64,000 nucleotides of DNA from JAGWRA01 sp963711505 (lineage in GTDB: Bacteria; Acidobacteriota; Vicinamibacteria; Vicinamibacterales; CAVVIG01), in NCBI GenBank assembly GCA_963711505.1, contig CAVQEJ010000001.1, positions 372,001 to 436,000 on the forward strand, given 5' to 3'. The translations under genes and the position numbers were made by a program. This document shows positions 19,619-31,622 of this stretch, one piece after another (within the stretch, counting starts at the first letter, position 1; each line of letters opens with the position of its first letter). The notes beneath the pieces were generated by a model. The model was not told the DNA's origin. It ran no database searches and saw only the letters and a list, made by a program, of their open reading frames with translations.

Positions 19619-22600
19619 ATGCGAAGGGTATTCGCGGGATCCAGAAACCTTATCCGTGGACGGGCGTGGAGATACGCCGGCCGAATCGTGCTGGCGGCGG
19701 CGCTCTGGGCGCTGCCGGCGGTGCAGGCGGCGCACGCGCAGGTGGTCACCGGTTCGGTTTCCGGCACCATCCGTGACGCGAGCGGCGGCGTGCTGCCCGG
19801 CGTCACGGTCACGCTGACCGGCTCGGCGCTCCAGCGGGCGTCGATCACGGCGACGACGGCGGCCGACGGCACGTACCGCCTGTCGCTCGTTCCCCCGGGC
19901 AGCTACGTCGTGCAGGCCGTGCTCAGCGGCTTCACCTCGCAGCGCCGCGACGACGTCGAGGTGGCGCTGAACCGCCAGACGACGCTCGACTTCACGATGT
20001 CGATTGCGAAGGTCTCCGAGTCGGTGCAGGTCTCGGCGGTGGCGCCGGTGGTGGAAGTGACGCGGTCCGACACGAGCACGCGCGTCACGACCCACACGAT
20101 CCAGTCGCTGCCGCTCAACGGCCGCAACTTCACCGACCTCATCACGCTGGTGCCCGGCGCCCGGCCCGATCCGACCGCGTCGGCGGGGACCAGCGTCTCC
20201 ATCTTCGGCGAGCGCGGGGCCTCGCTCTCGTTCCTGGTCGACGGGGCCGAGAACAACGACCCGCTGAACGGCGGGCCGCAGCTCCGCTATCCCGAGGATG
20301 CGATCAAGGAGTTCGAGGTCATCACCAGCGGGTACCAGGCCGAGTTCGGCCGCGCGCAGGGCGGCGTGGCGAACATCATCACCCGTTCGGGCACGAACAA
20401 CTTCCTGGGACGGGGCTTCTGGTTCTACCGGAACGATGCGATGGACTCGTCGAACGTGCCGAACCAGGCGCCGCCCAACCTGATCCGGAATCAGGAGGGG
20501 CTGACGCTCGGCGGCCCGATCAAGCGCGACAAGGCGTACTTCTTCGCGTCGATCGAGAAGCTGAACGAGACGCGCGGCGTGAACATCGACCAGTCCACGA
20601 TCCCCAGCTTCGTGATCCAGGGGCTCGCCACGCCGGGCGGCGTCGAGAACTTCGGCATCGGGCCGAAGACCGCCGGCTTCAACGGCTTCGGCAAGTTCGA
20701 CTACAACATCACCACGAACAATCACTTCACCTTCTCGATCGACCGGAGCACGGACGACATCACCGGGCAGATCGGCTCGCCGGTGGCGGGCACCATCGCG
20801 CTGCCGAGCGCGGCGGCCACGCAGTCGACGCCGGCCACGGCCTACATCGCGCGCGAGACGGCGATCTTCGGGAACAATACCTTCCTCGAGACGACCGGCA
20901 CCTTCATCCGCGGCGAGAGCGGCCAGAACCTGAACCAGACCGCGCGCAGCGAGCCGCTGCTGCTGCTGCTCCGCAGCGGCTTCCTGCAGACCGGGGCGCC
21001 CTTCGGCGGCCGGGTCGATCGCGTGAGCGACCGCGCCGAGGTGTCGCAGCAGCTCACCCACTACGTGAGCGGCTGGGGCGGCGACCACCAGTTCAAGTTC
21101 GGCTACGACTTCAACCACCTGCGGGTCACCGGCTCCAGCCAGGTGACCAACGACGTCGAGTACTCGGCGGCGTTCCTCGATCCGAACCAGGCCGGGGTGA
21201 TGGCGCAGCAGTTCGCGACCCTCGGCTTCGCGCAGCCGGCCGCCCGGTTCTTCACCCTGTCCGCGAACCCCAACGGCAACCTGAACGTCGACATGACCGA
21301 CAATCAGATTGCCGGCTACGCGCAGGACCAGTGGAAGCCGGTTCCCGACCTCACGGTCAACGTCGGCGTGCGGTACGACTGGGCGAGCCTGTTCGGCGGC
21401 GCGAAGAAGGACTTCTCGCCCCGCCTGGGGGTCGCGTGGGACGTGGGCGGCCGGCACACGACGATCGTGAAGGCCGACTGGGGGCTCTTCTTCGACCGCA
21501 ACCTGCTGTCGGCGGCGGCGACCGTGCCCGAGAAGGGCGGTGTCTTCACCAAGAGCGCGTTCGACGTGGCGCTGCCGCGGCTCGGCGCGACCTACAGCGA
21601 CTCGCTGATCGATCTCGTCATCACCTCGGGCTTCCCGACGGGCGGTGGCGGCCGGACGCCGGCCGAGAACCCGACCTACACCCCGATGGCGAACGCGCTG
21701 CGCGCCGACCCGCTGGCGCTCTACAAGCTGCTCGGCATCAGCGTGCCGAACCCGAACGTGCCGCCGGTCGTGACGGCCGCGAACCTGCAGCAGCTCAGCG
21801 GCCTGACGACGGCGCAGGCCATCACGAAGCTGGAAACGGCGTTCCCCGGAACCGACTGGCAGTTCTTCAACGTGCCGGGCGGCTCGATCGTCGGCGACCA
21901 GGTGCTGTCGTTCTTCCCGCGCGGTCCGCTCGACCTGACCCGGCAGGTGTCGCAGGTACTCGGTCGACAAGACGCCGTACACGAACTCGTTCAGCGTCGG
22001 CGTCGACCAGCAGCTCGGCGGCGACTTCAGCCTGACGGTCCGCTACGTGCACCAGCGGACGCGCAACCTGCTGACGCGCCGCATCATCAACCTCTACAAC
22101 GTGGCGCCCGGCGACCCGAACTTCGGGAAGACCACCGACGGCGGCCCGCAGATCAGCGCGGTCACCTATGACGGCCTCGTCAATTACGACGGCGTCATCA
22201 TCGGCTTCAACAAGCGGCTGAGCCACCACTACCAGTTCGGCCTGTCGTACACGGGCTCGCGCGCCCGCGACAACCTGCTGACCGGCAACGTCGGCTCGAC
22301 CTTCGCGAACAACAACAACCCCGGGCTCGACTACGGCCCGTCGAACCTGTCGGTGCCGCACGTCTTCGTCGCCAACGGCACGGTGACGCTGCCGTGGGAC
22401 ATCAACCTGGGCGCCATCGCCTACTGGCGCAGCGGGTCGGTGTACAGCCCCCGCGGCATCCAGGACCTGGACGGCGACGGCCTCGTCGACCAGCGCGACA
22501 CGACGCAGCCGCGCAACTCGTTCCGCACCAAGGCGTACTCCGACATCGACATGCGCGGCGAGAAGGTCGTCCGTCTGCCCGGCGGCCATCAGATCAGCGT

Positions 22601-22742
22601 GCTGGCCGAGGCGTTCAACCTGTTCAATCGCGCCAACGTCGCCAGCGTGAACGGCGTCGAGGGCCCGAGCTTCGGACAGCCGGTCTCGTTCCTCTCCGGC
22701 CGGGAGATCCAGGTCGGCATCCGGTACCTGTTCGGGGAGTGA
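19619..22742 (+). CDS. TonB-dependent receptor, Oar-like (frame break near 21957)
   Basis: About 1040 residues from the ATG at 19619, which has a GAAAGGA ribosome binding site. It has a signal peptide ending near VQAAHAQ, a carboxypeptidase-regulatory-like domain (GTIRDASGGVLPGVTVTLTG), a plug with LPLNGRNFTDLITLVPG, and a large barrel ending IQVGIRYLFGE. One extra G at about 21957 breaks the frame. The next frame restarts at YSVDKTPYTNSFSVGVDQQL with no loss. It lies 34 bases after mmsA and overlaps the M20 gene start, so it should be the outer-membrane uptake step of the same regulon. Confidence 0.85.
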
Positions 22743-24020
22743 TGTCGAGATCTCATCGACCGCGTTCTTCGTGAAGTCGAGGCGGCGGCGGACGAGAACG
22801 TCTCGTTCGCCGCCGACCTCATCCGCGTGCCCACCGTCAATCCACCCGGCGACGCCTACGAGGACTGCGCGCACGTCATCGGCGACCGGCTGGGGATGCT
22901 CGGCTTCGACGTCGAGTACCTGGCGGCCGAAGGCCGGCCCGAGCACACCGCCCGCCACCCGCGCGTGAACGTCGTCGGCGCCTGGCGCGGCCAGGCCGAT
23001 CACCCCCTCGTGCATCTCAACGGCCACTTCGACGTCGTCCCCGCCGGCGACGGCTGGACGCTCGATCCCTTCGGCGGCATCGTCAGGGACGGCCGGGTGT
23101 ACGGCCGCGGCAGCTGCGACATGAAGGCCGGCATCGCCGCGGCGGTCTATGCGGCCGCGGCCATCCGCCGGGCCGGCGTCACGCTGCCGGGGACCGTGGA
23201 GGTGAGCGGCACCGTCGACGAGGAGAGCGGCGGCTTCGCCGGCGTCGCCTGGCTCGCCGAGCGCGGCCGGCTGTCGGCCGACCGGACCGACTGCGTGATC
23301 ATCCCCGAACCGCTGAACGTCGACCGGATCTGCGTCGGCCATCGCGGCGTGTACTGGGGCGAGGTGACGACGCGCGGACGGATCGCGCACGGAAGCATGC
23401 CGTTCCTCGGCGTGAGCGCCATCGATGCGATGGGGCGCGTGCTGCAGGAGATGCGCGAGCAGCTGCAGCCGGCGATCGGCGCCCGCCGGACCGCCGTGCC
23501 GGTCGTGCCCGACCAGGCGCGCCACCCCACGCTGAACGTCAACGCGATTCACGGCGGCCAGCCGCTCGGCGGCACGCAGACGCCCTGCGTGGCCGACGAG
23601 TGCCGGATGATCTTCGACCGGCGGTTCCTCATCGAGGAGGGCTTCGACCTGGCGAAATCCGAGCTGGTCGAGGTGTTCGATCGGGCGGTTGCAGGACTGC
23701 CCGGCAGCCGGTACGATCTGGAAGACCTGCTGGTGGTCCACCCGACGCGGACGCCGGCCGATTCGTTCCTCATCGGGGCCCTCGAGCGGGCCATCGACCG
23801 CGTGCTCCACCGGAAGGCCGCCATCATCGCGAGTCCGGGCACCTACGACCACAAGCACGTCGCCCGGATTGCCGGCGTGCCGCACTGCGTGGCGTACGGG
23901 CCGGGCCGCCTCGAGCTGGCCCACCAGCCGGACGAGTGGTGCGACATCGAGGAGCTCGTGAACGCGACCAAGGTCATCGCCCTGGCGATCCTCGAGCTGA
24001 CCGGAGCGACGGGGAGCTGA
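22742..24020 (+). CDS. M20 family metallopeptidase/deacylase (ArgE/DapE-like), frame break near 22748
   Basis: The ATG at 22742 overlaps the receptor stop. One extra A at about 22748 separates it from the body, which then reads DLIDRVLREVEAAADENVSF without interruption. Di-zinc ligands are visible in HLNGHFDVVPAG, GRGSCDMKAG (bridging aspartate), DEESGG (catalytic glutamate pair) and the late PGTYDHKHVA. The family cleaves an amide bond in N-acyl amino acids or dipeptides such as carnosine, succinyl-diaminopimelate and acetylornithine. The context suggests a dipeptide or N-acyl beta-amino acid as substrate (inference). Confidence 0.85.
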
Positions 24021-24054
24021 CTGGACGATCGCCACGAAGGCACGAAGCATCTCA

Positions 24055-24131
24055 GGACCGTAGCCCGCAGACTGAAGACCGTAGCCGGCAACGTTCACCG
24101 ACCCGCAGCCCGTAGCCTGTAGCCCGCAGCC
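24055..24131. repeat. Intergenic short-period repeat (CCGTAGCCCGCAG words)
   Basis: The gap between the M20 and aminotransferase genes consists of repeated words ACCGTAGCC, CCCGCAG and CCCGTAGCC. They belong to the same general family as the GTAGACC repeat at 11.1-11.2 kb. No gene is seen. Confidence 0.5.
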
Positions 24132-24146
24132 GACAAGAGGTCTCCC

Positions 24147-25485
24147 ATGGCCACCAAATCACCTGCCTCCTCCATGTCCTCCGCCGAGATGATCGCGCTC
24201 ACGAAGCGCCACACGATCTTCGAGTGGTCGGCGCAGGGCGCCGTCGATCCGATTCCCGTGGCCGGGGCGAAGGGGTCGGTACTTCTGGACGCCGGACGGC
24301 ACGCGCTATCTGGACTTCAACAGCCAGCTGATGTGCGTGAACGTCGGCCACGGCAACGAGCGGGTCATCAAGGCCATCCAGGAGCAGGCCGCGCAGCTCG
24401 CCTACGCCAACCCGTACATGGCCACCGAGCCGCGCGCGCGGCTCGGTGCGAAGCTGGCCGAGCTGACGCCCGGCGACATCGACACGTTCTTCTTCACCAA
24501 CGGCGGCGCCGAGGCGAACGAGAACGCGATCAAGATCGCGCGGCTGGTCACCGGCCGCCGGAAGATCCTGGCGCGCTACCGGTCGTACCACGGCGGCACG
24601 GCCGGCGCCATGACGCTCACCGGCGATCCGCGCCGCTGGGCCTCCGAGCCGGGCATTCCCGGCGTCGTCCACGTCCTGGATCCGTATCACGGCATCCAGC
24701 AGGGCTGGGAACCGGTCGACCAGGCGCTCGCGCGACTCGACGAGACGATCCAGCTCGAAGGCGCGTCGACGATTGCGGCCTTCATCCTCGAGACGGTCAC
24801 CGGCACCAATGGCGTGCTGATTCCACCCGACGGCTACCTGCAAGGCGTGCGCGACCTGTGCACGAAGCACGGCATCCTGATGATCGCCGACGAGGTGATG
24901 TCGGGCTTCGGGCGGACCGGTGAATGGTTCGCCATCGATCACTGGAAGGTCGTTCCCGATATCATCACGATGGCCAAGGGACTGACGAGCGCGTACGTGC
25001 CGCTGGGAGCGGTCGGCATGCGCCCGGCCATCGCGCGCCACTTCCAGGATCACGTCTTCTCGGGCGGCCTCACCTACAACAGCCACCCGCTGGCCTGCGC
25101 CGCCGCGCTCGCGACGATCGCCGCCTACGAAGAAGACGGCCTCATGGACAACGGGCGTCGCATGGGGAAGGTGATGAAGACGCTGCTCGGCGAGCTCGAA
25201 GCCAGGCACCCGTCGGTCGGCGCCACCCGTTCCCTCGGCCTCTTCGGCATCGTCGAACTGGTGCGGAACCGGAAGACGAAGGAGCCGATGGCCCCCTTCA
25301 ACGGCAAGTCCGAGGAGATGACCGCCCTGGGACGCGCGTTCCGCGAGGGCGGGCTGTACACGTTCGTCCGCTGGAACACCTTCTTCACCAATCCGCCGCT
25401 GTGCATCACGGAGGCCGAGCTCCGCGAGGGGTTCGGGATCATCGACAAGGCGCTGAGCGTCACCGACAAGGCCGTGACGGGCTGA
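24147..25485 (+). CDS. Class III (omega) aminotransferase, frame break near 24278
   Basis: A fold-type I PLP aminotransferase of about 446 residues. The frame breaks at 24278 where one extra T separates GAKG from YFWTPDGTRYLDFNSQLM; the rest is intact. Visible motifs are FFTNGGAEANENAIKIAR (phosphate contact), YRSYHGGTAGAMTLTGD, IADEVMSGFGRTG (cofactor aspartate) and MAKGLTSAYVPLGAVG (Schiff-base lysine). Class III enzymes take amino groups from omega-amino acids such as beta-alanine or taurine to pyruvate or 2-oxoglutarate. Next to mmsA, beta-alanine or 3-aminoisobutyrate is the simplest substrate guess; taurine is an alternative. Confidence 0.85.
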
Positions 25486-25502
25486 GGGGATTGGCATTAT
25501 TC

Positions 25503-25705
25503 AGCTCGCGCGGGGCCCCACCCCCGCGCGGAACTGACGCCGATGCCTCGCCTCGGATTCTCATGTCCTCGGCTCGGCATGGCCTTCGGAGAAGCCTCGC
25601 CGGAGGCCCACGCGGAGCCTGAAGGCAGCAGTGCGCATCCGAGGGCGAGCATCAGCGTCAGCTCCGCGTGGGGGTGGGGCCCCGCGCGCACTAAACAATG
25701 CCTTT
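25503..25705. repeat. Long inverted-repeat element with GGGGTGGGGCCCC ends
   Basis: The outer arms are near-perfect inverted copies about 40 bases long: the left begins CGCGCGGGGCCCCACCCCCG near 25507, the right ends at about 25693. The pairing continues more loosely inward to about 65 bases per side, leaving a centre of about 65 bases containing GGCCTTCGGAGAAGCCTCGCC. The same GGCCTTCGGCGAAG word recurs at 25728-25741 outside the right arm. The layout is that of a small non-autonomous repeat or extragenic palindrome. Open frames through it are treated as noncoding. Confidence 0.7.
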
Positions 25706-25794
25706 CTGCTTCGGTCGGGCTCGCGTGGCCTTCGGCGAAGTGCTCAGCCACCCTTCTGCTATGCTTGGGCTTCCGAACCCTTCAGGAGGCCTCG

Positions 25795-27517
25795 ATGAAG
25801 CGCCCGCTTGCCCCATTCGCTCCGCTCGGCCTGTTGCTCGCCCTGCTGCCGATCGCCTGCGGCGGCGCCACTCCAGCCACCCAGTCCGCCGCCGCGCCGG
25901 CTGCCGAGCAGCTGCCGCCGATCGACGGCAACGCCGTGCTGCAGCACGTCAAGGTGCTGTCGTCCGACGAGTACGGCGGGCGGGCGCCGGGCACGAAGGG
26001 CGAGGATCTGAGCGTCGCCTACATCCAGAAGCAGTTCCAGGGTCTCGGCCTGGCGCCGGGCAACACCGACGGCACCTACATCCAGAAGGTGCCGCTGGTG
26101 GGTATCACGCCCGACCCGTCGGCGTCGCTCGTCTTCCGGAAGGGGAGTGAGGTCGAGCGGCTGAAGTTCAAGGACGACTTCGTGGCGTCGACCCAGCGCG
26201 TGCGCGAGACCGTCGGCATCGACCGATCCGACCTCGTCTTCGTCGGCTACGGCGTGGTCGCCCCCGAGTACCACTGGGACGACTACAAGGGGATGGACGT
26301 GAAGGGCAAGACGCTCGTCATGCTCGTCAACGATCCCCCGGTGCCCGACCCGAGCGATCCGTCGAAGCTCGATCCGAAGATGTTCGGCGGCCGGGCGATG
26401 ACCTACTACGGCCGCTGGACCTACAAGTACGAGATCGGCGCGAAGCTCGGCGCGGCCGGCGTCATCATCGTGCACGAGACGGGACCCGCCGGCTATCCGT
26501 TCTCGGTGCTGCAGAGCAGCGCCGGGGAGAACTTCAGCCTCGAGGCGCCCGACGAGAACATGAGCCGGGCGGCGATCGAAGGGCTGGATGACGCGCGACC
26601 AGGCGGTGAAGCTGTTCAAGATGGCCGGCAGGGACTTCTTCGCCCTGAAGGCCGCGGCGGCCAAGCCCGACTTCAAGCCGGTGCCGCTCGGCGTGACGGC
26701 GTCGCTGACGCTCCACAACACGATCCGCCGCATCGAGTCGCGCAACGTCGTGGCGAAGCTCGAGGGGAGCGATCCCACGCTGAAGAACCAGTACGTCATC
26801 TACACGGCGCACTGGGATCACCTGGGCATCGGGCCGGCGGTGAACGGCGACACCATCTACAACGGCGCCGTCGACAACGCCTCGGGTGTCGGCGGGCTCA
26901 TCGAGATCGCGCGCGCCTTCAAGCAGCTTCCGACGCCGCCGAAGCGGTCGATCCTGTTCATCGCGGTCACGGCCGAGGAGCAGGGGCTGCTCGGATCGCA
27001 GGACTACGCGACCAATCCGATCTATCCGCTCGCCGACACGCTGGCCGACATCAACATGGACAGCCTGAACGTCTGGGGGAAGACGAAGGACGTGACGATC
27101 GTCGGCCTCGGCAACTCCGACCTCGACGACTACGCCCGGCGGGCGGCGGCCGCGCAGGGGCGCGTGCTGCGTCCGGATCCCGACCCGGAGAAGGGCTACT
27201 ACTACCGGTCCGACCACTTCAACTTCGCGAAGGTCGGCGTGCCGGCGCTCGACCCCGATTCGGGCGTCGACTACGTCGGCAAGCCGGACGGCTACGGCGC
27301 GAAGGTGCACGACGACTACGTCGAGCACCACTACCACCAGCCGTCAGACGAGGTGAAGCCCGACTGGGACATGAGCGGGGCGGCGCAGGATCTGGAGATG
27401 CTGATGCGCGTCGGGTACGACGTGGCGCAGGCGTCGAGCTACCCGCAGTGGAAGGCCGGCAACGAGTTCAAGGCGATCCGGGACGCCCAGCTGAAAGCGG
27501 CCGGCATTTCTCGGTAG
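25795..27517 (+). CDS. M28 family metallopeptidase, lipoprotein-like (frame break near 26583)
   Basis: A perfect AGGAGG at 25784-25789 fixes the ATG at 25795. About 574 residues: an export signal ending PIACGGATP (a possible lipobox cysteine), a protease-associated insert (about residues 130-270, GYGVVAPEYHWDDYKGMDVK) and an M28 peptidase domain with metal ligands in TAHWDHLG, GAVDNASGVGGL, TAEEQGLLGS and HYHQPSDE. One extra C at about 26583 breaks the frame in IEG/WMTRDQAV. M28 enzymes release N-terminal amino acids or dipeptides outside the cytoplasm. It may extend the peptide-scavenging role of the genes upstream (inference). Confidence 0.85.
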
Positions 27518-27605
27518 AATCGGGAAGTGGGGACGGCGATCCGGCCGCGCTGGTCCGGATCGGGCCTCCCGATACGGCTCATCCGTCAGTGGAGGGACGA
27601 TCGAA

Positions 27606-28052
27606 ATGGAGCAGCTCGAGAAACGGGCCGATGTCCGCGATCACGCCGGGGCGATGAAGGTCGTCTGGAAGTACGTGGCGATCTCGTCGGGCGCCGGCCT
27701 CATCCAGGTGCCTCTGCTCGACGTGTCGGCGCTCGCCGGCGTCCACGTGGCCCTGATCAAGGCACTCGCCGACTACTACGGCGTCGAGTTCTCCCATCAC
27801 TCCGCCAAGGCGATCCTGATCGCCATCGGCGCGAGCCTCGTGCCGGGCACGATCGGGTCAGTCCTCGGACGCCGTGCGCTGGCCGCCATCCCGTTCCTGA
27901 CGCCGTTCGGCGGCCTGCTGACCATGTCGGCTTTCTCCGCGGTCGTCTCGTACGGGCTCGGCCGGATCTTCATCCGCCACTTCGAGGCCGGCGGCACGCT
28001 GGCCGACTTCGACGTCCGGCACCTGCACGACCCGTTCGCCGCCGCGGCGTAG
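27606..28052 (+). CDS. DUF697-like membrane protein
   Basis: A 148-residue protein with two or three hydrophobic segments and the DUF697-type pattern of a helix pair around IQVPLLDVSALAGVHVALIK and AILIAIGASLVPGTIGSVLG. DUF697 proteins occur next to or fused with small GTPases and have no settled function. A GGAGGG ribosome binding site lies about ten bases upstream. No GTPase gene is adjacent. Moderate confidence in the family, none in function. Confidence 0.55.
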   Translation: MEQLEKRADVRDHAGAMKVVWKYVAISSGAGLIQVPLLDVSALAGVHVALIKALADYYGVEFSHHSAKAILIAIGASLVPGTIGSVLGRRALAAIPFLTPFGGLLTMSAFSAVVSYGLGRIFIRHFEAGGTLADFDVRHLHDPFAAAA

Positions 28053-28120
28053 GGGGGGCGCGCCGCTCGTGCTCTTCCCGCAGGGGGCGAAGCTGTCAGC
28101 TCGACCCGCGCGGGGTGCGC

Positions 28121-28197
28121 GCAATGGGCAATGCGCAATGGGCAATGGGTATTCGATCTGAGCCGGCGGACCTGGCTCAATGCCCGTTGCCCGTTGC
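28121..28197. repeat. Intergenic repeat (CAATGGG)n with inverted half
   Basis: GCAATGGGCAATGCGCAATG followed by further GGCAATGGG at 28121-28149 faces the opposite-orientation words AATGCCCGTTGCCCGTTGC at 28178-28197. A third block lies at 28634-28671. Like other spacers here it is made of 7-10 base periodic words in opposed orientations and could form a hairpin. Confidence 0.6.
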
Positions 28198-28204
28198 TGT
28201 CTTC

Positions 28205-28654
28205 TCATCCCCCGAACGTATTCCGCACGCGCCGCGACCCGAGCAGGTAGGCGTACCAGCCACCGTAATAGATGAGGGAGCCGGCCAGCGCCGGCAGTTT
28301 CAGGCCCGGCGCCAGGTTGTTCGGGAAGTACGGCGTCAGCGCGAGGAAGGTCGCCATGGCGGCCGAGAGCAGGAGCGTGAGCTTCGCGAGGGCGACGCCG
28401 AACGGCCGCTCGTGCCAGAGGGCCAGCGCCGCGGCGATGCCGAGGGCGACGAGGAGCAGGCGGACGGCGAGGATGATGACGAACAGGCCGCCGCGGAACA
28501 TCGCCTGATCGACGAGGCTCGACGCGAGCAGCGCGAGGGTGGCCGGCTCCCAGACAGCCAGCAGCAGGCAGAACACCAGCAGCCAGCCGCGGACGCCGGA
28601 CGGGGGAGAGGGTGCTGCTGGGCATGGAGCAAGTCGCAATGGGCAATGAGTCAA
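28205..28654 (-). CDS. Small membrane protein, DUF2569-like
   Basis: Up to 149 residues with about four membrane helices. The sequence GVRGWLLVFCLLLAVWEP followed by helices and the late LIYYGGWYAYLLGSRRVR fits the DUF2569 pattern. The first 18 or so codons come from the CAATGGG repeat block, so the true start may be the TTG at 28639 or later. No function is known. Confidence 0.55.
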   Translation of the reverse strand: MTHCPLRLAPCPAAPSPPSGVRGWLLVFCLLLAVWEPATLALLASSLVDQAMFRGGLFVIILAVRLLLVALGIAAALALWHERPFGVALAKLTLLLSAAMATFLALTPYFPNNLAPGLKLPALAGSLIYYGGWYAYLLGSRRVRNTFGG

Positions 28655-28684
28655 CGGGCAATGAGCTAAGCTCGGCCGTCATTG

Positions 28685-28724
28685 AAACGGAAAACGGGCG
28701 GCAGATCCACGACCTGCCGCCCGT
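28685..28724 (-). terminator. Rho-independent terminator of ahcY
   Basis: ACGGGCGGCAG at 28694-28704 and CTGCCGCCCGT at 28714-28724 form a perfect 11-base stem with a 9-base loop. On the minus strand the stem is followed at once by TTTTCCGTTTC. It lies 36 bases beyond the ahcY stop. Confidence 0.85.
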
Positions 28725-28759
28725 CTCTCTATCGCCTAGTAGCCTATCGCCTACCGTCT

Positions 28760-30262
<1,503 letters not shown>

Positions 30263-30295
30263 CGGTCACTCCTTCTTCTCTGCGTTCCAGCGGGA

Positions 30296-31345
30296 TCAAC
30301 GATTCAGCGTATCAGGACGGCCGCGCTCCGGCGCGGCTGGTCGTGCGATTGGGCGGGTCAGCGGTTTCGGCGCCGCACCGGCCCCGCGCCGGGCCGTGGC
30401 GGCGAACAGCGCCGGCCCCTTCGCCGCCGCATCGGCCGGCAGCGGCACGATGCGGATGCCGGTGAAGCCGGCCGTTTCGAGCGCCTGCGCGATCTGCCCC
30501 TCCGAGAAGCCGAGCCAGACGTGGCCCATCTGCTGGCGGTAGCTGTCGCGATCGTGCGGCAGCATGTCGGCGACCAGCAGGCGGCCGCCCGGCTTCAGCA
30601 CGCGCGCCATCTCGGCCAGCGCCTGGCCGGGCTCCGGCAGGTGGTGCAGCACCAGCATCGCGACGGCGGCGTCGAGCGTGGCGTCGGCGATCGGCAGCGC
30701 CTCGAGCGTGCCGCGCTTCAGCTCGACGTTGTCTGCCGGGCCGGCCGAGGCGAGCCGGTCGCGCGCCGCGTCGAGCATTTCCGGCGAGCTGTCGACGGCG
30801 ATGACCTTCCGGACGAACGGCGCGACGGCCGCCGAGATCTGTCCGGTGCCGCAGCCGAGATCGCCGACGACCCAGTCCTCGTCGAGCAGGCCGACGAGCG
30901 CCGTCAGGTGGAAGCGGCTGCCGAACAGCTCCTCGCGCATCCGATCCCATTGCCCGGCCGACGAGGCGAAGAACTCGCGCGAGCGGCTCTGGCGCTCGGC
31001 CAGGATGCCGGCGAGGCGGTGCGCATCCTGCTTCGCCGCCACGCTGCCGGCAATCTCCGTCTTCACGAGGGCCCAGAGCTGCGCCGCCGCCGGCGAACGC
31101 CCGGCGGGCGCGAGCGCGTACAGGTGGCGCGTCCCCTCCGCCCGCGACGCAATCCAGCCGCTGTCGCTCAGCGCCTTCAGGTGCCGGCTCATCGTCGACT
31201 GCGGCAGCTGCAGCACCGCGCAGAGCTCGGTGACCGTCAGCTCGTGCGCCTCGAGCAGCAGCAGCAGCCGCGGCCGCACCGGGTCCGACAGAACCGACAG
31301 CCGGTCGAGCAGCGGCGCCGAGGCCGAGGTCTTTAATCCGTCCAT
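30296..31345 (-). CDS. ArsR-type regulator fused to SAM-dependent methyltransferase
   Basis: 349 residues in two domains. An ArsR winged helix-turn-helix (about 1-95; LTVTELCAVLQLPQSTMSRH, then LKALSDSGW) is followed by a class I methyltransferase (about 150-330) with the SAM loop VVGDLGCGTGQISAA and the acidic AVDSSPEML. The direct overlap in theme with ahcY suggests a sensor of the SAM/SAH balance: it may bind SAM or SAH through the methyltransferase fold and control its own operon. Whether it still methylates anything is unknown. Confidence 0.9.
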   Translation of the reverse strand: MDGLKTSASAPLLDRLSVLSDPVRPRLLLLLEAHELTVTELCAVLQLPQSTMSRHLKALSDSGWIASRAEGTRHLYALAPAGRSPAAAQLWALVKTEIAGSVAAKQDAHRLAGILAERQSRSREFFASSAGQWDRMREELFGSRFHLTALVGLLDEDWVVGDLGCGTGQISAAVAPFVRKVIAVDSSPEMLDAARDRLASAGPADNVELKRGTLEALPIADATLDAAVAMLVLHHLPEPGQALAEMARVLKPGGRLLVADMLPHDRDSYRQQMGHVWLGFSEGQIAQALETAGFTGIRIVPLPADAAAKGPALFAATARRGAGAAPKPLTRPIARPAAPERGRPDTLNR

Positions 31346-31363
31346 CCGGATATATTGTTAGAT

Positions 31364-31426
31364 ATTATACGTCTGGTGTCAATAACGCTGTAAACATCAG
31401 AACATATAACTCTTGCACCTGATGTT
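31364..31426 (-). promoter_or_regulatory. Promoter and candidate operator of the regulator/ahcY operon
   Basis: On the minus strand a perfect TATAAT (31364-31369) lies upstream of the regulator start, with TTTACA 19 bases before it. A separate TTGACA lies at 31377-31382. AACATCAG at 31393-31400 and CTGATGTT at 31419-31426 are a perfect 8-base inverted repeat just upstream. The whole 31340-31430 stretch is strikingly AT-rich for this genome, as expected for an ArsR-bound regulatory region. Confidence 0.55.
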
Positions 31427-31503
31427 CACCAGGCTTGCAGCCATGCGGGAAGAGCGATTGTGAGGAGCTGATGGGGACCGGCGACCGATCCCGCGCGTGG
31501 CGT

Positions 31504-31528
31504 GGGGACGGGCCTGAGCCCCGTCCCC
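31504..31528. repeat. GC-rich hairpin
   Basis: GGGGACGGG and CCCGTCCCC flank a short loop. No T-tract follows on either strand, so this is a palindromic element rather than a clear terminator. It lies in the gap between the ahcY operon and the transporter operon. Confidence 0.4.
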
Positions 31529-31622
31529 AAGACCTGAATTGCTGCGGCAGGGCGGCGCAGAAGCCAGAGCCGTTGCAGGCGCTGCCAGGTGGACAGAACT
31601 CCCTCAGGTCGGTGTTGGCGGC

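Noticed and set aside
25543..25794. N-terminal extension of the M28 peptidase or a separate small protein
   Set aside because: The frame runs through the inverted-repeat element; a perfect AGGAGG and a signal peptide place the start at 25795.
28121..28197. CRISPR-like array
   Set aside because: The repeated words are 7-10 bases in direct tandem with no unique spacers, and no cas gene is in the window. The same holds for the other periodic repeats.
30263..30295. SAH riboswitch upstream of ahcY
   Set aside because: The gap to the preceding gene is only 33 bases and is filled by the ribosome binding site.
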